The notes under the pieces were generated by a model. That model searched no databases and had not been told where the DNA came from. It saw only the letters and a list, made by a program, of their open reading frames with translations. From Collimonas arenae (lineage in GTDB: Bacteria; Pseudomonadota; Gammaproteobacteria; Burkholderiales; Burkholderiaceae_D), in the NCBI RefSeq assembly GCF_001584165.1, contig NZ_CP013233.1, forward strand, positions 1,116,001-1,180,000: a DNA stretch of 64,000 nucleotides, written 5' to 3'. Shown piece after piece: positions 27,588 to 37,725 of this stretch (within the stretch, counting starts at the first letter, position 1; every line of letters begins with the position of its first letter). A program made the translations under genes and the position numbers.

Positions 27588-28097
27588 TTACTTATTTACG
27601 CGCCGCAACTCATCAATAATGAACAATACCGCACCGACGCAAATTGCGCTATCGGCGACATTGAATGCTGGCCAGTGCCAGTTGCCGACATAGAAATCGA
27701 GGAAATCGATGACGTGGCCGTAAGCGACGCGATCGACCACATTGCCGATGGCACCGCCGAGGATCAATGCCAGTGCGGCGCAGAACATGCGTTGTCCGGC
27801 ATGCCGTTTCAACAGAAAAATGATGAACACGGCGGCGGCGATGCCGATAGCGGTGAACAAGTGGCGCTGCCAGCCGGATTCCGACGACAGGAAACTGAAC
27901 GCAGCACCCTTGTTGTACACCAGCACGAGGTTGAAGAACGCGGTCACCGGATGCCATTCGCCGTAGCTGAACAGGCGCACGATCGTGATCTTGGTCAATT
28001 GGTCGATCAGCAATACCAGGGCGGCAATGCCAAGCCACGGCGCCAAGCCGTATTTGGAAGAGGAGGCTGCGGCGGAAGAGCGTTTTTTAGTGGCCAT
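27588..28097 (-). CDS. lspA: Lipoprotein signal peptidase (signal peptidase II)
   Basis: This 169-residue inner-membrane aspartyl protease with four helices cleaves prolipoproteins after lipidation. The catalytic Asp regions are [20 protein letters not shown] and [17 protein letters not shown], and LIDQLTKI near the N-terminus is also conserved. It follows ileS, the classical ileS-lspA pairing. A basic N-terminal extension ([17 protein letters not shown]) is slightly longer than usual. Confidence 0.96.
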   Translation of the reverse strand: MATKKRSSAAASSSKYGLAPWLGIAALVLLIDQLTKITIVRLFSYGEWHPVTAFFNLVLVYNKGAAFSFLSSESGWQRHLFTAIGIAAAVFIIFLLKRHAGQRMFCAALALILGGAIGNVVDRVAYGHVIDFLDFYVGNWHWPAFNVADSAICVGAVLFIIDELRRVNK

Positions 28098-28227
28098 ATG
28101 TGTGTCGTATCGGTTGTCAGCTCAGAATCGGTGCATCAATGTTCGAGGAGCGAACGCGGCATGCATATCGTCGTTAGACGATTTCAGGCCGCGTTCGGTT
28201 ATTGCAGTTGCCGGTGCAGTTGCCCGC

Positions 28228-31125
28228 TTACGCAAAGTGACGATGTTCGCCGCTGCCGAACAGATTGGCGACGCAGCGTCCACACAGCCCCGGATGTTCC
28301 GGATGGCTGCCGACATCGGCACGGTAGTGCCAGCAGCGTTCGCATTTCTGTTGAGCCGACGGCGTTACCAGGATCGCTTCTTCAGCTTCCGTCGCCACTT
28401 GAGTGACGACAGCGCTGGAAGTGATCAGGACGAATTTCAAGTCATCGCCGAGGCTGTTGAGCAATGCGTACTTGGCAGCGCTGGCCTTGATTTCGACTTC
28501 GGCCTGCAGCGAGGATCCGATGCCGCCGCCCACTCGCACTTCTTCCAGTTGTTTGGTGACGTCGGCGCGCACAGCGCGTACAGCATTGAATTTCTCGATC
28601 AGTGCCGCGGCATCGCTGATTTCCGGCAGTACATAATAGGTTTGCGTGAAAATGGTTTCATCGCTGGCCGCATACGCTTCCGGGCTGGCAAAGAATGACC
28701 AGGCTTCTTCTGCGGTGAACGACAAGGTCGGTGCCATCACGCGCAACAGCGCTTGCGTGATATGCCAGATCGCGGTTTGTGCAGAACGACGCGCTTGCGA
28801 AGTGGCGCCGCTGGTGTACAGGCGATCCTTCAGGATGTCGAGATAGAAACCGCCCAGGTCTTCCGAGCAGTACATCTGCAGCTTCGAGATCACCGGGTGG
28901 AATTCATAGGTCTGGTAGTGCTGCAGGATGTCGGCTTGCAGCTGCGTCATGCTGGCGATCGCATAGCGGTCGATTTCCAGCAGGTCGGCGATCGGCACCG
29001 CATCTTTCAGCGGATCGAAATCCGAGGTATTCGCCAGCAGGAAGCGCAGCGTGTTGCGGATGCGGCGATACGACTCGGTGACACGTTTCAGGATTTCGTC
29101 GGAGATCGTGATTTCGCCGGAGTAATCGCTGGAAGCGACCCACAGGCGCAGGATTTCCGCGCCCAGCGAGTCCGCCACTTTTTGCGGTTCGACGCCGTTC
29201 TTCAACGACTTCGACATCTTGCGGCCTTCGCCATCGACTACGAAGCCGTGCGTCAGCAAGGCGTCGTAAGGCGCGCGGCCGTTCAACATGGCCGAGGTCA
29301 GCAGCGACGAATGGAACCAGCCGCGATGCTGGTCCGAGCCTTCCAGATAGAGGTCAGCCGGAAATTTCGATTGGGCCGCGTGCGAACCACGTAATACGGT
29401 CTGGTGCGTGCTGCCGGAATCGAACCAGACGTCCAGCGTGTCCTTGTTCTTGACGTAATTGTCGGCGTCGTCGCCCAGCAGTTCGCGTGGATCAAGGGCT
29501 TGCCAGGCTTCGATGCCGTGCTGCTCGATGCGCTTGGCGATCTGTTCCAGCAGTTCCGGTGTGCGTGGGTGCAACTGTCCGCTTTCCTTGTGCACGAAGA
29601 ACGCCATCGGCACGCCCCATTGGCGTTGGCGCGACAGCGTCCAGTCCGGACGGTTGGCGATCATGCCGTGCAGGCGCGCCTTGCCCCAGCTAGGGAAGAA
29701 TGCAGTGGCTTCGATCGCCTCCAGCGCGGTGGCGCGCAGGCTCGGATGGCCATCCTTCGGCAGGTTGTCCATGCTGGCGAACCACTGCGAGGTGGCGCGA
29801 TAGATGATCGGGCTCTTGTGGCGCCAGCAATGCATGTAGCTGTGGTCGAACATGACCAGCTTGAACAGCGCGCCGACTTCTTCCAGCTTGCTGCAGATCG
29901 GCTTCGATGCTTCCCAGATGGTCATGCCGGCAAAGAACGGCAGCCACGATGCAAATTTGCCGTCGCCCATCACCGGGCTGATGATGTCGTCATCCTTCAT
30001 GCCATGCGCCTTGCACGAGATAAAGTCTTCGATACCATAGGCTGGCGCCGAGTGGACGATACCGGTGCCGCTGTCGGTGGTGACATAGTCGCCAAGATAG
30101 ATTGGCGACAGGCGGTCGTAGCCGGGATCGGTGTCGGCCAGCGGATGTTTGAAATTGATTAGCGACAGCGCCTCGCCCTTGCAGGTGGCGATGGTTTTGC
30201 CTTCAAGGCCGAAGCGTTGCAGGCTGCTCTCAACCAGTTCCTGCGCAAGGATCAGCAGCAACGGCACGCCGTTGCGTTCAGTCTGGACCAGCGCGTAGTC
30301 GACTTCCGGATGCACGTTGAGCGCCTGGTTGGACGGGATGGTCCACGGCGTGGTGGTCCAGATCACCACATAGCCTTGCTCGACCGGCAGCGATGTCAGG
30401 CCGAATGCTGCGGCGATCTTGGCCGGTTCGGCAAATGGGAAGCCGACATCGATCGACGGATCGCGCTTGTCCTGGTATTCGACTTCCGCTTCGGCCAGCG
30501 CCGAACCGCAATCGAAGCACCAGTTGACCGGCTTCAGGCCACGATACACATAACCTTTTTCCAGGATCGTGCCGAGCGCGCGCAATTCATCGGCTTCATT
30601 GCCGAAGGCCATGGTCTTGTACGGGTTGTCCCATTCGCCGAGGACGCCAAGGCGGATGAAGTCCTTGCGCTGCAGGTCGATCTGTTCGTTGGCGTAAGCA
30701 CGCGCCTTGGCTTGCACTTCGGCCACCGGCAGGTTCTTGCCGTATTTCTTTTCGATCTGGATCTCGATCGGCATGCCGTGGCAATCCCAGCCCGGCACGT
30801 AAGGCGCATCGAAGCCGGCCATGTTGCGGGCTTTGACGATCATGTCCTTGAGGATCTTGTTGACGGCGTGACCCAGGTGGATTTCACCGTTGGCATACGG
30901 CGGGCCATCATGCAGGATGAATTTCGGGCGGCCTTTGGACGCCTTGCGGATCCGTTCGTAGACTTTCTTTTCCTGCCATTGCTTGACCCATTGCGGCTCG
31001 CGCTTGGCGAGATCGCCGCGCATCGGGAACGCAGTTTCGGTCATGTTGACCGGGTACTTGCTCTGCGGCTTGCTTTGCGGCTTGGCGGCTTTATTGTTTT
31101 CTGGTTTGCTTGGCTGATCGGACAT
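28228..31125 (-). CDS. ileS: Isoleucyl-tRNA synthetase
   Basis: The protein has 965 residues from ATG 31125 (MSDQPSKPE); the open frame has a TTG four codons earlier. It is a class I synthetase with HIGH as [13 protein letters not shown] (~70) and KMSKS as [13 protein letters not shown] (~625), a CP1 editing domain between, and a C-terminal zinc knuckle [10 protein letters not shown]...[11 protein letters not shown]. The N-terminal ~25 residues are Lys/Pro/Gln-rich and not conserved. It is part of the ribF-ileS-lspA run. Confidence 0.97.
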   Translation of the reverse strand: MSDQPSKPENNKAAKPQSKPQSKYPVNMTETAFPMRGDLAKREPQWVKQWQEKKVYERIRKASKGRPKFILHDGPPYANGEIHLGHAVNKILKDMIVKARNMAGFDAPYVPGWDCHGMPIEIQIEKKYGKNLPVAEVQAKARAYANEQIDLQRKDFIRLGVLGEWDNPYKTMAFGNEADELRALGTILEKGYVYRGLKPVNWCFDCGSALAEAEVEYQDKRDPSIDVGFPFAEPAKIAAAFGLTSLPVEQGYVVIWTTTPWTIPSNQALNVHPEVDYALVQTERNGVPLLLILAQELVESSLQRFGLEGKTIATCKGEALSLINFKHPLADTDPGYDRLSPIYLGDYVTTDSGTGIVHSAPAYGIEDFISCKAHGMKDDDIISPVMGDGKFASWLPFFAGMTIWEASKPICSKLEEVGALFKLVMFDHSYMHCWRHKSPIIYRATSQWFASMDNLPKDGHPSLRATALEAIEATAFFPSWGKARLHGMIANRPDWTLSRQRQWGVPMAFFVHKESGQLHPRTPELLEQIAKRIEQHGIEAWQALDPRELLGDDADNYVKNKDTLDVWFDSGSTHQTVLRGSHAAQSKFPADLYLEGSDQHRGWFHSSLLTSAMLNGRAPYDALLTHGFVVDGEGRKMSKSLKNGVEPQKVADSLGAEILRLWVASSDYSGEITISDEILKRVTESYRRIRNTLRFLLANTSDFDPLKDAVPIADLLEIDRYAIASMTQLQADILQHYQTYEFHPVISKLQMYCSEDLGGFYLDILKDRLYTSGATSQARRSAQTAIWHITQALLRVMAPTLSFTAEEAWSFFASPEAYAASDETIFTQTYYVLPEISDAAALIEKFNAVRAVRADVTKQLEEVRVGGGIGSSLQAEVEIKASAAKYALLNSLGDDLKFVLITSSAVVTQVATEAEEAILVTPSAQQKCERCWHYRADVGSHPEHPGLCGRCVANLFGSGEHRHFA

Positions 31126-31198
31126 AATTTTCTTCAATGGAATTCAGTGGAGCCTGCCCGTCGGCGGGCAGAGCGGAATGAGGTGCTGCCGAACAGCG

Positions 31199-32200
31199 TC
31201 AAATTCGATCTGTGGCCGAAGTCGGCGCACGCGTGGTGGGATTCATCGACTCGCCGGTGTGCTGACGGAAGTATGCGCGTGCATTGTCGACGTCGCGACT
31301 GATCGCGGCGGTCAGGGTTGGCAGGTCGACATATTTCTCTTCATCGCGCAGCTTTTGCAAGAATTCAACCTGTATAAGCTTGCCATAGCAGTCGCCGGCG
31401 AAGTCAAGGATATAGCTTTCCAGCAGCACCCGGCCGCTATCGTCGACTGTCGGGCGGATGCCGATGCTGGCGACGGCAGGCAGTGGTTGCTCACTCAAGC
31501 CATGGACATTGACCACGAAGATGCCCGACAGCGCCGGCAGCTTATGGTTGACGCGCAGGTTGAGGGTCGGGAAACCGATGGTGCGGCCGAGTTTCTTGCC
31601 GTGCACCACGCGTCCGGAAATTGAATAGGGGTGGCCGAGCAGGGCGCGCGCATGGTCGAAGTCGCCGGCTGCCAGCGCCGCGCGCACTGCGGACGACGAG
31701 ACGCGGGCGCCTTCATTCATGACAGTCGGCAAGGTCTCGACGTGGAAGCCGTATTTCTTGCCGGCTTCGACCAAGGTTGCGATATTGCCGGCGCGGCGGG
31801 CACCGAAGCAAAAGTCCTCGCCGACCATCAGCCATTTGACATGCAGGCCTTCGACCAGCACCTTTTCGATAAAGTCTTGCGGCGACATGGCGGCAAAGCT
31901 GGCATTGAAGTGTTCGACGATCACGCGATCAATGCCTGCCTGCGACAGCGATTCCAGCTTGTCACGCAGGTTGGCGACGCGGGTCGGCATGTTGTCAGGC
32001 TGGCCGGCGCGGCGCGCAAAGAATTCGCGCGGGTGTGGCTCGAACGTCATCACGGCTGCATCCAGGCCGAGTTCCGTGGCTGCCTTGCGGACGTGCGCGA
32101 GCAGTACCTGATGGCCGCGATGCACGCCATCGAAGTTGCCGATAGTGAGCGCACACGGTGCGCGCGATTCGGCGTTGGGAAGTCCGCGAAATACCTTCAT
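31199..32200 (-). CDS. ribF: Bifunctional riboflavin kinase/FAD synthetase
   Basis: The protein has 333 residues. The N-terminal nucleotidyltransferase domain shows LTIGNFDGVHRGHQVLLAHV and the C-terminal flavokinase shows GRVVHGKKLGRTIGFPTLNL. It makes FMN then FAD from riboflavin. The tail (NPTTRAPTSATDRI) is extra. It is the first gene of the ribF-ileS-lspA-coaBC-dut-M48-like series, all on the minus strand. Confidence 0.96.
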   Translation of the reverse strand: MKVFRGLPNAESRAPCALTIGNFDGVHRGHQVLLAHVRKAATELGLDAAVMTFEPHPREFFARRAGQPDNMPTRVANLRDKLESLSQAGIDRVIVEHFNASFAAMSPQDFIEKVLVEGLHVKWLMVGEDFCFGARRAGNIATLVEAGKKYGFHVETLPTVMNEGARVSSSAVRAALAAGDFDHARALLGHPYSISGRVVHGKKLGRTIGFPTLNLRVNHKLPALSGIFVVNVHGLSEQPLPAVASIGIRPTVDDSGRVLLESYILDFAGDCYGKLIQVEFLQKLRDEEKYVDLPTLTAAISRDVDNARAYFRQHTGESMNPTTRAPTSATDRI

Positions 32201-32422
32201 TGAAGTAACCGGAATATTTATCGCAAAAACCTTGGATTATAAATGCTTTCGGCGTCCAATCCCCGCGAAGAAGTCGATCGGCAGTGGTTTGCGTGCCTCG
32301 AAATTGCCGAATTTGTCATTTTGCCGGGAGAAATGCCGCAATTACAGGACGAAGCGGCCGCCAATTCGACGCATATTGTATTTTAGATATGGGCGAACGC
32401 TATCGCTGCAATCCGATTGCCC

Positions 32423-32447
32423 AAAAAAAATCGCCCCGAAGGGCGAT
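32423..32447 (-). terminator. Terminator of the YidB-like gene
   Basis: On the minus strand ATCGCCC-TTCG-GGGCGAT is followed by eight T. It uses a UUCG tetraloop and stands about 45 bp after the stop. Confidence 0.92.
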
Positions 32448-32492
32448 ATCAGACTATTGGCAGATTGCTATGTTGCCGCTTGTCTCGCCTTT

Positions 32493-32948
32493 TCAGGCTT
32501 TCTTGTCACCACCCAGCAGGCCGCCCAACAGGCCTGCCAGATCACCCATGCCGCCGGCCGGAGCTGCAACCTGGCCGTTAGGCGTCAGTTTGTCGACCAG
32601 GCCTGGCAGAATTTCCGACAGGTGGCTGGCTGCTTCGCTTGGGGAAATGCCGGCCGCCTGAGCCAATTCCTGCAGATGGCCGCCACCCAGTGCCTGCTGC
32701 ACCTGATCCGGCGAAATCGCCTGGTTCTGGCCGTTGCCGATCCAAGACTGCACAACCGAGCCCAGACCTGCACCTTCGAATGCGCTGAGAAGCCCGCCGC
32801 CAGCACCTTGGCCTGCGCCCGTGCCGCCGCTTTGCAGTGCCTTCAACAGCAAAGGTACAGCAGCTGCCATCAACATGGCTTTCGGATCATTCGATTGCTG
32901 CTGGCCGCCACCGCCGATTGCGCCAAGTACCGAATCCAGTAGTCCCAT
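32493..32948 (-). CDS. YidB-family (DUF937) protein
   Basis: The protein has 151 residues from ATG 32948 (GGAGA upstream; the longer frame is not conserved). MGLLDSVLGAIGGGGQQQ, the Gly-rich middle and the SPDQVQQALGGGHLQELAQA-type helical core are typical of DUF937/YidB. Function is unknown. It is monocistronic with its own terminator. Confidence 0.88.
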   Translation of the reverse strand: MGLLDSVLGAIGGGGQQQSNDPKAMLMAAAVPLLLKALQSGGTGAGQGAGGGLLSAFEGAGLGSVVQSWIGNGQNQAISPDQVQQALGGGHLQELAQAAGISPSEAASHLSEILPGLVDKLTPNGQVAAPAGGMGDLAGLLGGLLGGDKKA

Positions 32949-33180
32949 AATATTCTCCAGAGTAATAGTGCGATAAGCCGTCAAGGCAGAGGTTACTTCG
33001 TCGAAAAATACAAAGTAGTTCAGAAAATCGATATTACAACGCGGCAAGGGCTTTGAGTAGTTGCGAAAGTGAAAACGATTGTGTCATGGCGACGTTTATC
33101 ATTTTAGTCAGGCTTGGAATAATTGCTTAGACCAAATTGTAAAAACCATAGAAAGAAGCCGACGTCATTCATCTGCCTGG

Positions 33181-33906
33181 CTACATCTCGCCCCAGATGG
33201 CATTGATGGCCGCCAGCGCCGCCAGGCCGGCGGTTTCGGTACGCAGGATGCGCGGGCCCATCGACAGCATCAGCGCACCATGCGCGCAGGCGGTATCTTC
33301 TTCCGCTTCGGTGAATCCGCCTTCCGGGCCGATCAGCAGTGCCAGCGCCTGCGGCGGATGGTGGCGCGCCCAATCCGAGAGTGATTGCTCGCCGCGCGGG
33401 GACAATAGGATGCGCTTGTGCAAATCCTGCTGTCGCACCCAGTCGTTAAATGGCGTCAGCGCGGCCAGGTTCGGCATGCGATTACGGCCACTTTGCTCGG
33501 CTGCGGCGACGATGACGGCTTGCCAATGGCTCTGTTTTTTCTCGGCCCGTTCGCTATTCAGGCGCACCACGCAGCGCTGTGCAGCCAAAGGCTGAATCGC
33601 TGCTGCGCCAAGCTCGACCGCCTTCTCGATGATCCAGTCCAGTTTCGACGACTCCGGCAGCGCTTGCGCCAGGGTGATCGCGTAGGGTAGCTCGACTTCG
33701 CGCGGTGAGAAGGTCTTGATTTCGGCGTTGACACGCTTTTTTTCAATGCTGCTGATGGTTGCCGTATATTCGCCGCCCTCACCGTTGAACAGGGTGATCG
33801 GCGTGCCGGCGGGCAGGCGCAGGACCTGCACGTGATGTGCAACCTGTTCCGGCAATGCCAGCTGCTGGCCGATTTCGAGAGGAGTGGAGACGTAGAAGCG
33901 CGGCAT
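33181..33906 (-). CDS. rsmE: 16S rRNA (uracil1498-N3)-methyltransferase
   Basis: This 241-residue SPOUT methyltransferase has an N-terminal PUA-like region (MPRFYVSTPLEIGQQLALPE) and the C-terminal trefoil knot (LLIGPEGGFTEAEEDTACAH and MGPRILRTETAGLAALAAIN). It methylates U1498 of 16S rRNA. It lies 58 bp downstream of the DUF350 gene on the same strand. Confidence 0.95.
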   Translation of the reverse strand: MPRFYVSTPLEIGQQLALPEQVAHHVQVLRLPAGTPITLFNGEGGEYTATISSIEKKRVNAEIKTFSPREVELPYAITLAQALPESSKLDWIIEKAVELGAAAIQPLAAQRCVVRLNSERAEKKQSHWQAVIVAAAEQSGRNRMPNLAALTPFNDWVRQQDLHKRILLSPRGEQSLSDWARHHPPQALALLIGPEGGFTEAEEDTACAHGALMLSMGPRILRTETAGLAALAAINAIWGEM

Positions 33907-33964
33907 GAAGTAAGTCGATTCCTTGGGTTATTGGGGGGGGGGCGGAGTGGTTCTTGTCATCTGA

Positions 33965-34372
33965 TTAATAAGTCATGCAGGCTGCGCTCAACAAGCCCAG
34001 GCCAAGACTGACTGTACCAAGAAAGATGCCGGATGCAATCTTGTTTTCTGGGATATCGGCAAGCAGCGTTGGCAACATCAGACGGACGATCCCGAAGGCC
34101 AGCAGCTGGACCACCAGTGCGACGATGCCCCAGATCAGCATATCCATCAGGTTGATGCTGTTGGAAATTGCCGAAGCCAGCGCCACGACATAACCCAGCA
34201 ACGCACCGGCCAAGCTGGCGGTGGCGGCGTGGTTGCCGGCCCGGATCAATGCCAGCTCATGGTACGGCGTGATGAAAATGTAAATGAGAAGAAAGGCGCC
34301 GGTCAGCACCAGTGCCAATCCGAAGTGAGACAAGAACGCGGGGAGGCCGGCGGGCAACATTGAAAGATCCAT
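33965..34372 (-). CDS. DUF350 (YjfL-like) inner-membrane protein
   Basis: The protein has 135 residues with four membrane helices. Helix 1 is ALVLTGAFLLIYIFITPYHE, followed by ELALIRAGNHAATASLAGAL, LMDMLIWGIVALVVQLLAFG and ASGIFLGTVSLGLGLLSAAC. DUF350 proteins often sit with YgiB and YgiC-like genes (as yjfL-yjfM-yjfC in E. coli). It is the last gene of the polyamine-linked cluster, 105 bp after the YgiC-like stop. Biochemical function is not established. Confidence 0.88.
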   Translation of the reverse strand: MDLSMLPAGLPAFLSHFGLALVLTGAFLLIYIFITPYHELALIRAGNHAATASLAGALLGYVVALASAISNSINLMDMLIWGIVALVVQLLAFGIVRLMLPTLLADIPENKIASGIFLGTVSLGLGLLSAACMTY

Positions 34373-34434
34373 GAATCGAAGCTCCTGAAGGTAAGGGCGA
34401 GCGCGTTGGAGGCGCTTGTCGCCAGCACTTAATT

Positions 34435-34477
34435 AACAAAATAAGTAACAAAATAAGTAACAAAATAAGTAACAAAA
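34435..34477. repeat. 12-bp tandem repeat (AACAAAATAAGT), about 3.5 copies
   Basis: Three perfect units followed by a decayed one fill most of the gap between the YgiC-like stop and the DUF350 start. It is A/T-rich and contrasts with the flanking coding DNA. Confidence 0.85.
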
Positions 34478-35623
34478 TTAATCAACAAAATAATGCGGGA
34501 CGAAACGGCTGGTGTCTTTGGTAATCAGCGATACATCTTCGCGAATGCCGATGCCGGCAGGTGCATCGCCGACGACCCATGAACCGACCGATGTATAAGC
34601 TGGCGTGATGCCGTCGTCGAATTTCGGCTGGGCGGCAAAGGCCTGATAAATGTAGCCTTCGGCGCCGTATTGGCCAGGTTGATGATGTACTTCGCCGCCG
34701 GCGTAGATCGTGATGTTTTCACCTTCGCGCGAATACAGCGGCTTCTTGACGAAATCGCCGCTGATACGCCAGGCGTCGAAAAATGCCGGCAGCAGGTTCG
34801 GATGGCCGGGGAACAATTCCCACAGTACCGGCAGGATCGCCTTGTTGGAGAGCACCATCTTCCAGGCCGGTTCGATCAGGCGCATCGGCCGCGCCAGCAG
34901 ATGCGCGGCAAACTCATCGCGGCATAGCCATTCCCACGGATAGAGCTTGAACAGGTTGTCGATTTTCAGGTCGAAGTCGTCGACGAATTCGGCATGTTGT
35001 TCATCCCAGCCGATATGTTCGATGGCCATCTGTTTGGTGGCAAAGCCGGCCTGGATTGCAGTATCGCGCAGATAGGCGAGATTGCCCTCATCTTCTTCAT
35101 GGCCGCCGATACAGGCAAAGTGCAGCAGGCCCTTGCTTTGATGCTGTGTCGCCAGGGTTTGCCATTGTGCGATCAGCTTTTCATGGATCGAATTGAACTG
35201 GTCTGCCTTGGGGAATACGTCCTGCAGCCAATACCATTGCGCCACGCTCGACTCGACCAGGCCGGTCGGCGTGTCGGCGTTGTATTCGAGCATCTTGGGA
35301 GGATTTTTTCCATCCCAGGAGAGATCGAAACGGCCGTACAGCGAGAACTCCTTGTCGCGCCAGCTTTCCTCTACCAGCGACCAGAACGGTTTTGGAATCG
35401 CAAATTGTTCCAGCCTTTCGTGGGCGATCACATGCTCGACCGCCTGCAGGGCCATCTGGTGCAGCTCAGCGGTGACATCCTCGACGACATCGATCTGCGC
35501 TGCCGTGAAGCGATAGGCATAGCGCTCGTCCCAGTACAAATCATCGATCGAATGGTAAGTGAAGCCGAGTGAATCGAACTGCGCCTGCCAGTTGGGTCGC
35601 GGGGTCAGGTTTTCGCGGATCAT
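34478..35623 (-). CDS. Glutathionylspermidine-synthase-like ATP-grasp ligase (YgiC/YjfC type)
   Basis: The protein has 381 residues, the length of the ATP-grasp amide ligase half of GspS (PF03738). Landmarks are YWDERYAYRFTAAQIDVVED, FDLSWDGKNPPKMLEYNADT (ATP-grasp), PTGLVESSVAQWYWLQDVF, and the C-terminal FVKKPLYSREGENI and SVGSWVVGDAPAGIGIREDV motifs. The family joins a glycine carboxylate (as in glutathione) to an amine such as spermidine, although E. coli YgiC does not make glutathionylspermidine, so the peptide partner here is open. It starts 2 nt after the YgiB-like stop. With the upstream SpeD-SpeE fusion, a polyamine substrate is a reasonable inference. Confidence 0.9.
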   Translation of the reverse strand: MIRENLTPRPNWQAQFDSLGFTYHSIDDLYWDERYAYRFTAAQIDVVEDVTAELHQMALQAVEHVIAHERLEQFAIPKPFWSLVEESWRDKEFSLYGRFDLSWDGKNPPKMLEYNADTPTGLVESSVAQWYWLQDVFPKADQFNSIHEKLIAQWQTLATQHQSKGLLHFACIGGHEEDEGNLAYLRDTAIQAGFATKQMAIEHIGWDEQHAEFVDDFDLKIDNLFKLYPWEWLCRDEFAAHLLARPMRLIEPAWKMVLSNKAILPVLWELFPGHPNLLPAFFDAWRISGDFVKKPLYSREGENITIYAGGEVHHQPGQYGAEGYIYQAFAAQPKFDDGITPAYTSVGSWVVGDAPAGIGIREDVSLITKDTSRFVPHYFVD

Positions 35624-35625
35624 GC

Positions 35626-36062
35626 TCAGCCGCCGCCGGAGATATGGACGCCGCCGAAACCGCCGCGCGCCACACTACGGGCTACGGAGTGATTGCTGAC
35701 TTCACCGCTTTGCAGGCCAAAGCTTCTGCCGCCGATACGTGCGCTGCGCTGTGCGTTGTCGCGGTCTCCTAGGTCGTAGCTCGGGCCGTAGTAGCGGTAG
35801 TGGCCATATCCACCTCCGCCTGAATTGGTGCTGTTGCCGCTGCTCGGCGCAGCTTGGCAAAGTTCGGGACGGCCCCAATCCTTCTGACAATCTTCCTGGC
35901 TCAGGTATTCATCACGCGCCTGCTTGGGGCCGCAACCGGCCAGCATGGCCGACGCTGCCAGCACCAGCGGCACGGCGTGGCTTTTGCGGCCCGGCCGTGC
36001 GATTGGTTCCAGCGTTTTTTTGTTTGATGCTGAGGACTGCGGGTTGGCACTAGGTTCTCCAT
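35626..36062 (-). CDS. YgiB/YjfM-like (DUF1190) lipoprotein
   Basis: The mature region contains a lipobox (VLAASAMLAGC), then GPKQARDEYLSQEDCQKDWG with a Cys pair, a Gly/Tyr-rich stretch and GGFGGVHISGGG at the C-terminus, all typical of UPF0441/YgiB proteins. The start is uncertain. ATG 36062 and GTG 36050, the latter with GGAG 6 nt upstream, are out of frame unless the T-run 36015-36021 lost one base. If so the protein begins MENLVPTRSPQHQTKKTLEP. The frame is otherwise open back to 36138 without a good ribosome site. It always pairs with YgiC-like ligases in this kind of cluster. Confidence 0.8.
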
Positions 36063-36164
36063 GAATGTGATGAAACCTGGTTCTGACGGGCGATTTATGT
36101 TTTCGAACTGCCCGGCATGTGCAAGGCATCAAAACCACAAAAAGCGTAAATTTGCGACAACGGC

Positions 36165-37445
36165 TTAAGTTCCAAGATAAGTGCCAAGATGAGCGCCAAG
36201 ATTCTGCACGAAATTGGGCAGTGCGAATAGTGCCGGATGCACATCAGCGTTGTAATACTGAAGCTCGCCGACAGCCCGGTCTTGCAAGCGGGCGGTCACG
36301 GTGTTGCGCTCCACATCACGCGGATCGATAGAATCGCTGGCCACGGCCATGCCCCACAGCGCGCCATACAGCGGTACATACGCGGTGTACGGCGCGACAT
36401 GGCGGAAAGATGCGTTGAGGCGCTGGCGCAGCAGGCCGAATCGCTGCGGATGATGAAATGGGCTGCCCAGATGCATGACCAGTGCGCCACCCGGCGCCAA
36501 CGCTGCCTTGCAGGCCTGCAGGAATTCCAGCGTGTAGCAGTCGGCAGCAAGGGCGCTGCCGTCGGCGGTTTGTGGATCGGTCAGGTCCAGCAGGATCAGG
36601 TCGTAGCGCGGGCCGGCGGCGTCACGTGCGGCTTGCTGTACAAAGGCAAAGCCGTCCTGCGCCACGTGGCGAACGCGCGGCTCGTCCAGTGCGCCGCGAT
36701 GGATTTTTTGCAGATGGCGGCGCGCCAGTTCGATGACCTCGGGATCGATTTCGCACAGCGTGATTTCTTCGATCGAAGGGTGCTTGAGCAATTCTTCGCT
36801 GCTGCCGCCGTCGCCGCCGCCGACGATCAGTGCGCGGCGCGGTTGCGGGTGAGTGATGGCGGCCGGATGCACCAGACATTCGTGATAGAAGAACTCATCG
36901 CGTTCCGACGTCATATAGGCACCGTCCAGCCGCATCACTTTGCCGAACTCGGCGGAGTCGGCAATTTCTATACGCTGGAATGGCGATTGCGTTTGCACCA
37001 GCGGCGGCGCCAGTCGCGTGCCGTAGGCGGTGTGTGGGGTCAACTGCTCCAGCGCCAACGTGTGACCACTTGCGTCGCCGCCGCGCTGCAGGCGATGGGT
37101 TTGCCATTGCGCCGGTGCGAAAGCGGCGATCAGCGTGTCCAGCAAACCGCTGGCCTTGGCGCTGTTGTCTTCAGTGTAGTTGCACACATACACATCGAGC
37201 GTTACCGCCCGTCGTTCCGGCCAGGTATGGATCGCCAGATGCGATTCGGCCAGCAGTAGGGCGCAGGTGACGCCGGCGGCGCTGCCATCGGCAGCCTGGA
37301 ATGGATGGAATTTTTCGCCGACGATGGTGAGGCCGGCGCCTATGGTTTGCGCAACGACCAGTTGCCGCAATTGCTCGGGATCGAGTAACAAGTCAGTGCT
37401 GCAACGGCAGTCATGGCAATCGGCCGTCAAGTGTAATCCTTGCAT
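36165..37445 (-). CDS. SpeD-SpeE fusion: AdoMet decarboxylase plus spermidine synthase
   Basis: The protein has 426 residues from ATG 37445. Residues 1-125 are a prokaryotic AdoMet decarboxylase. ESHLAIHTWPE contains the self-cleaving Glu67-Ser68 bond (pyruvoyl precursor) and His73, and Cys88 in VYVCNY is the proton-donor position. Residues ~150-426 are an aminopropyltransferase: MTSERDEFFYHECLVHPA, GGGDGGSSEELLKHP (209-223), DLILLDLTDPQTADG (catalytic Asp) and YTAYVPLYGALWG. One chain would decarboxylate AdoMet and pass the aminopropyl group to putrescine. After processing the alpha chain stays joined to SpeE. It is the first gene of the ygiB-ygiC-DUF350 series, divergent from tkt. Confidence 0.9.
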   Translation of the reverse strand: MQGLHLTADCHDCRCSTDLLLDPEQLRQLVVAQTIGAGLTIVGEKFHPFQAADGSAAGVTCALLLAESHLAIHTWPERRAVTLDVYVCNYTEDNSAKASGLLDTLIAAFAPAQWQTHRLQRGGDASGHTLALEQLTPHTAYGTRLAPPLVQTQSPFQRIEIADSAEFGKVMRLDGAYMTSERDEFFYHECLVHPAAITHPQPRRALIVGGGDGGSSEELLKHPSIEEITLCEIDPEVIELARRHLQKIHRGALDEPRVRHVAQDGFAFVQQAARDAAGPRYDLILLDLTDPQTADGSALAADCYTLEFLQACKAALAPGGALVMHLGSPFHHPQRFGLLRQRLNASFRHVAPYTAYVPLYGALWGMAVASDSIDPRDVERNTVTARLQDRAVGELQYYNADVHPALFALPNFVQNLGAHLGTYLGT

Positions 37446-37725
37446 GGGGAAATGGATGAATGATGGTCCAAGGGAGCGAATCTGATGCGGAAATTGCAAA
37501 AAATATCAATTTCTGCTGCATTCGCCATTCATTGCGGTCTTATGTGGCGCGGCAGCATTTTACTGTCCCATTGTGCATAAGATGTGCGGATTTGACCCGG
37601 GGACGAGCGCATTTTGGTAAAATATCGGCCTTTGTGGCTGTTCTGATAACCGGTGCTGACACTGTCAGGCGCGGTTGCGGATTCGCCTCCGACCAATTCA
37701 CAACCATTGCCTACCCGCCCACACC
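37446..37725. other. speDE/tkt divergent intergenic region
   Basis: A 280-bp gap with no gene. TAAAATAT near 37617-37624 could be a -10 region for tkt, but the nearest TTGACC (37593) is 18-20 bp away, at the limit. I give no firm promoter. Confidence 0.4.

Noticed and set aside
37593..37624. TTGACC...TAAAAT as the tkt promoter.
   Set aside because: The spacing is 18-20 bp depending on the hexamer chosen, so I do not call it as a feature.
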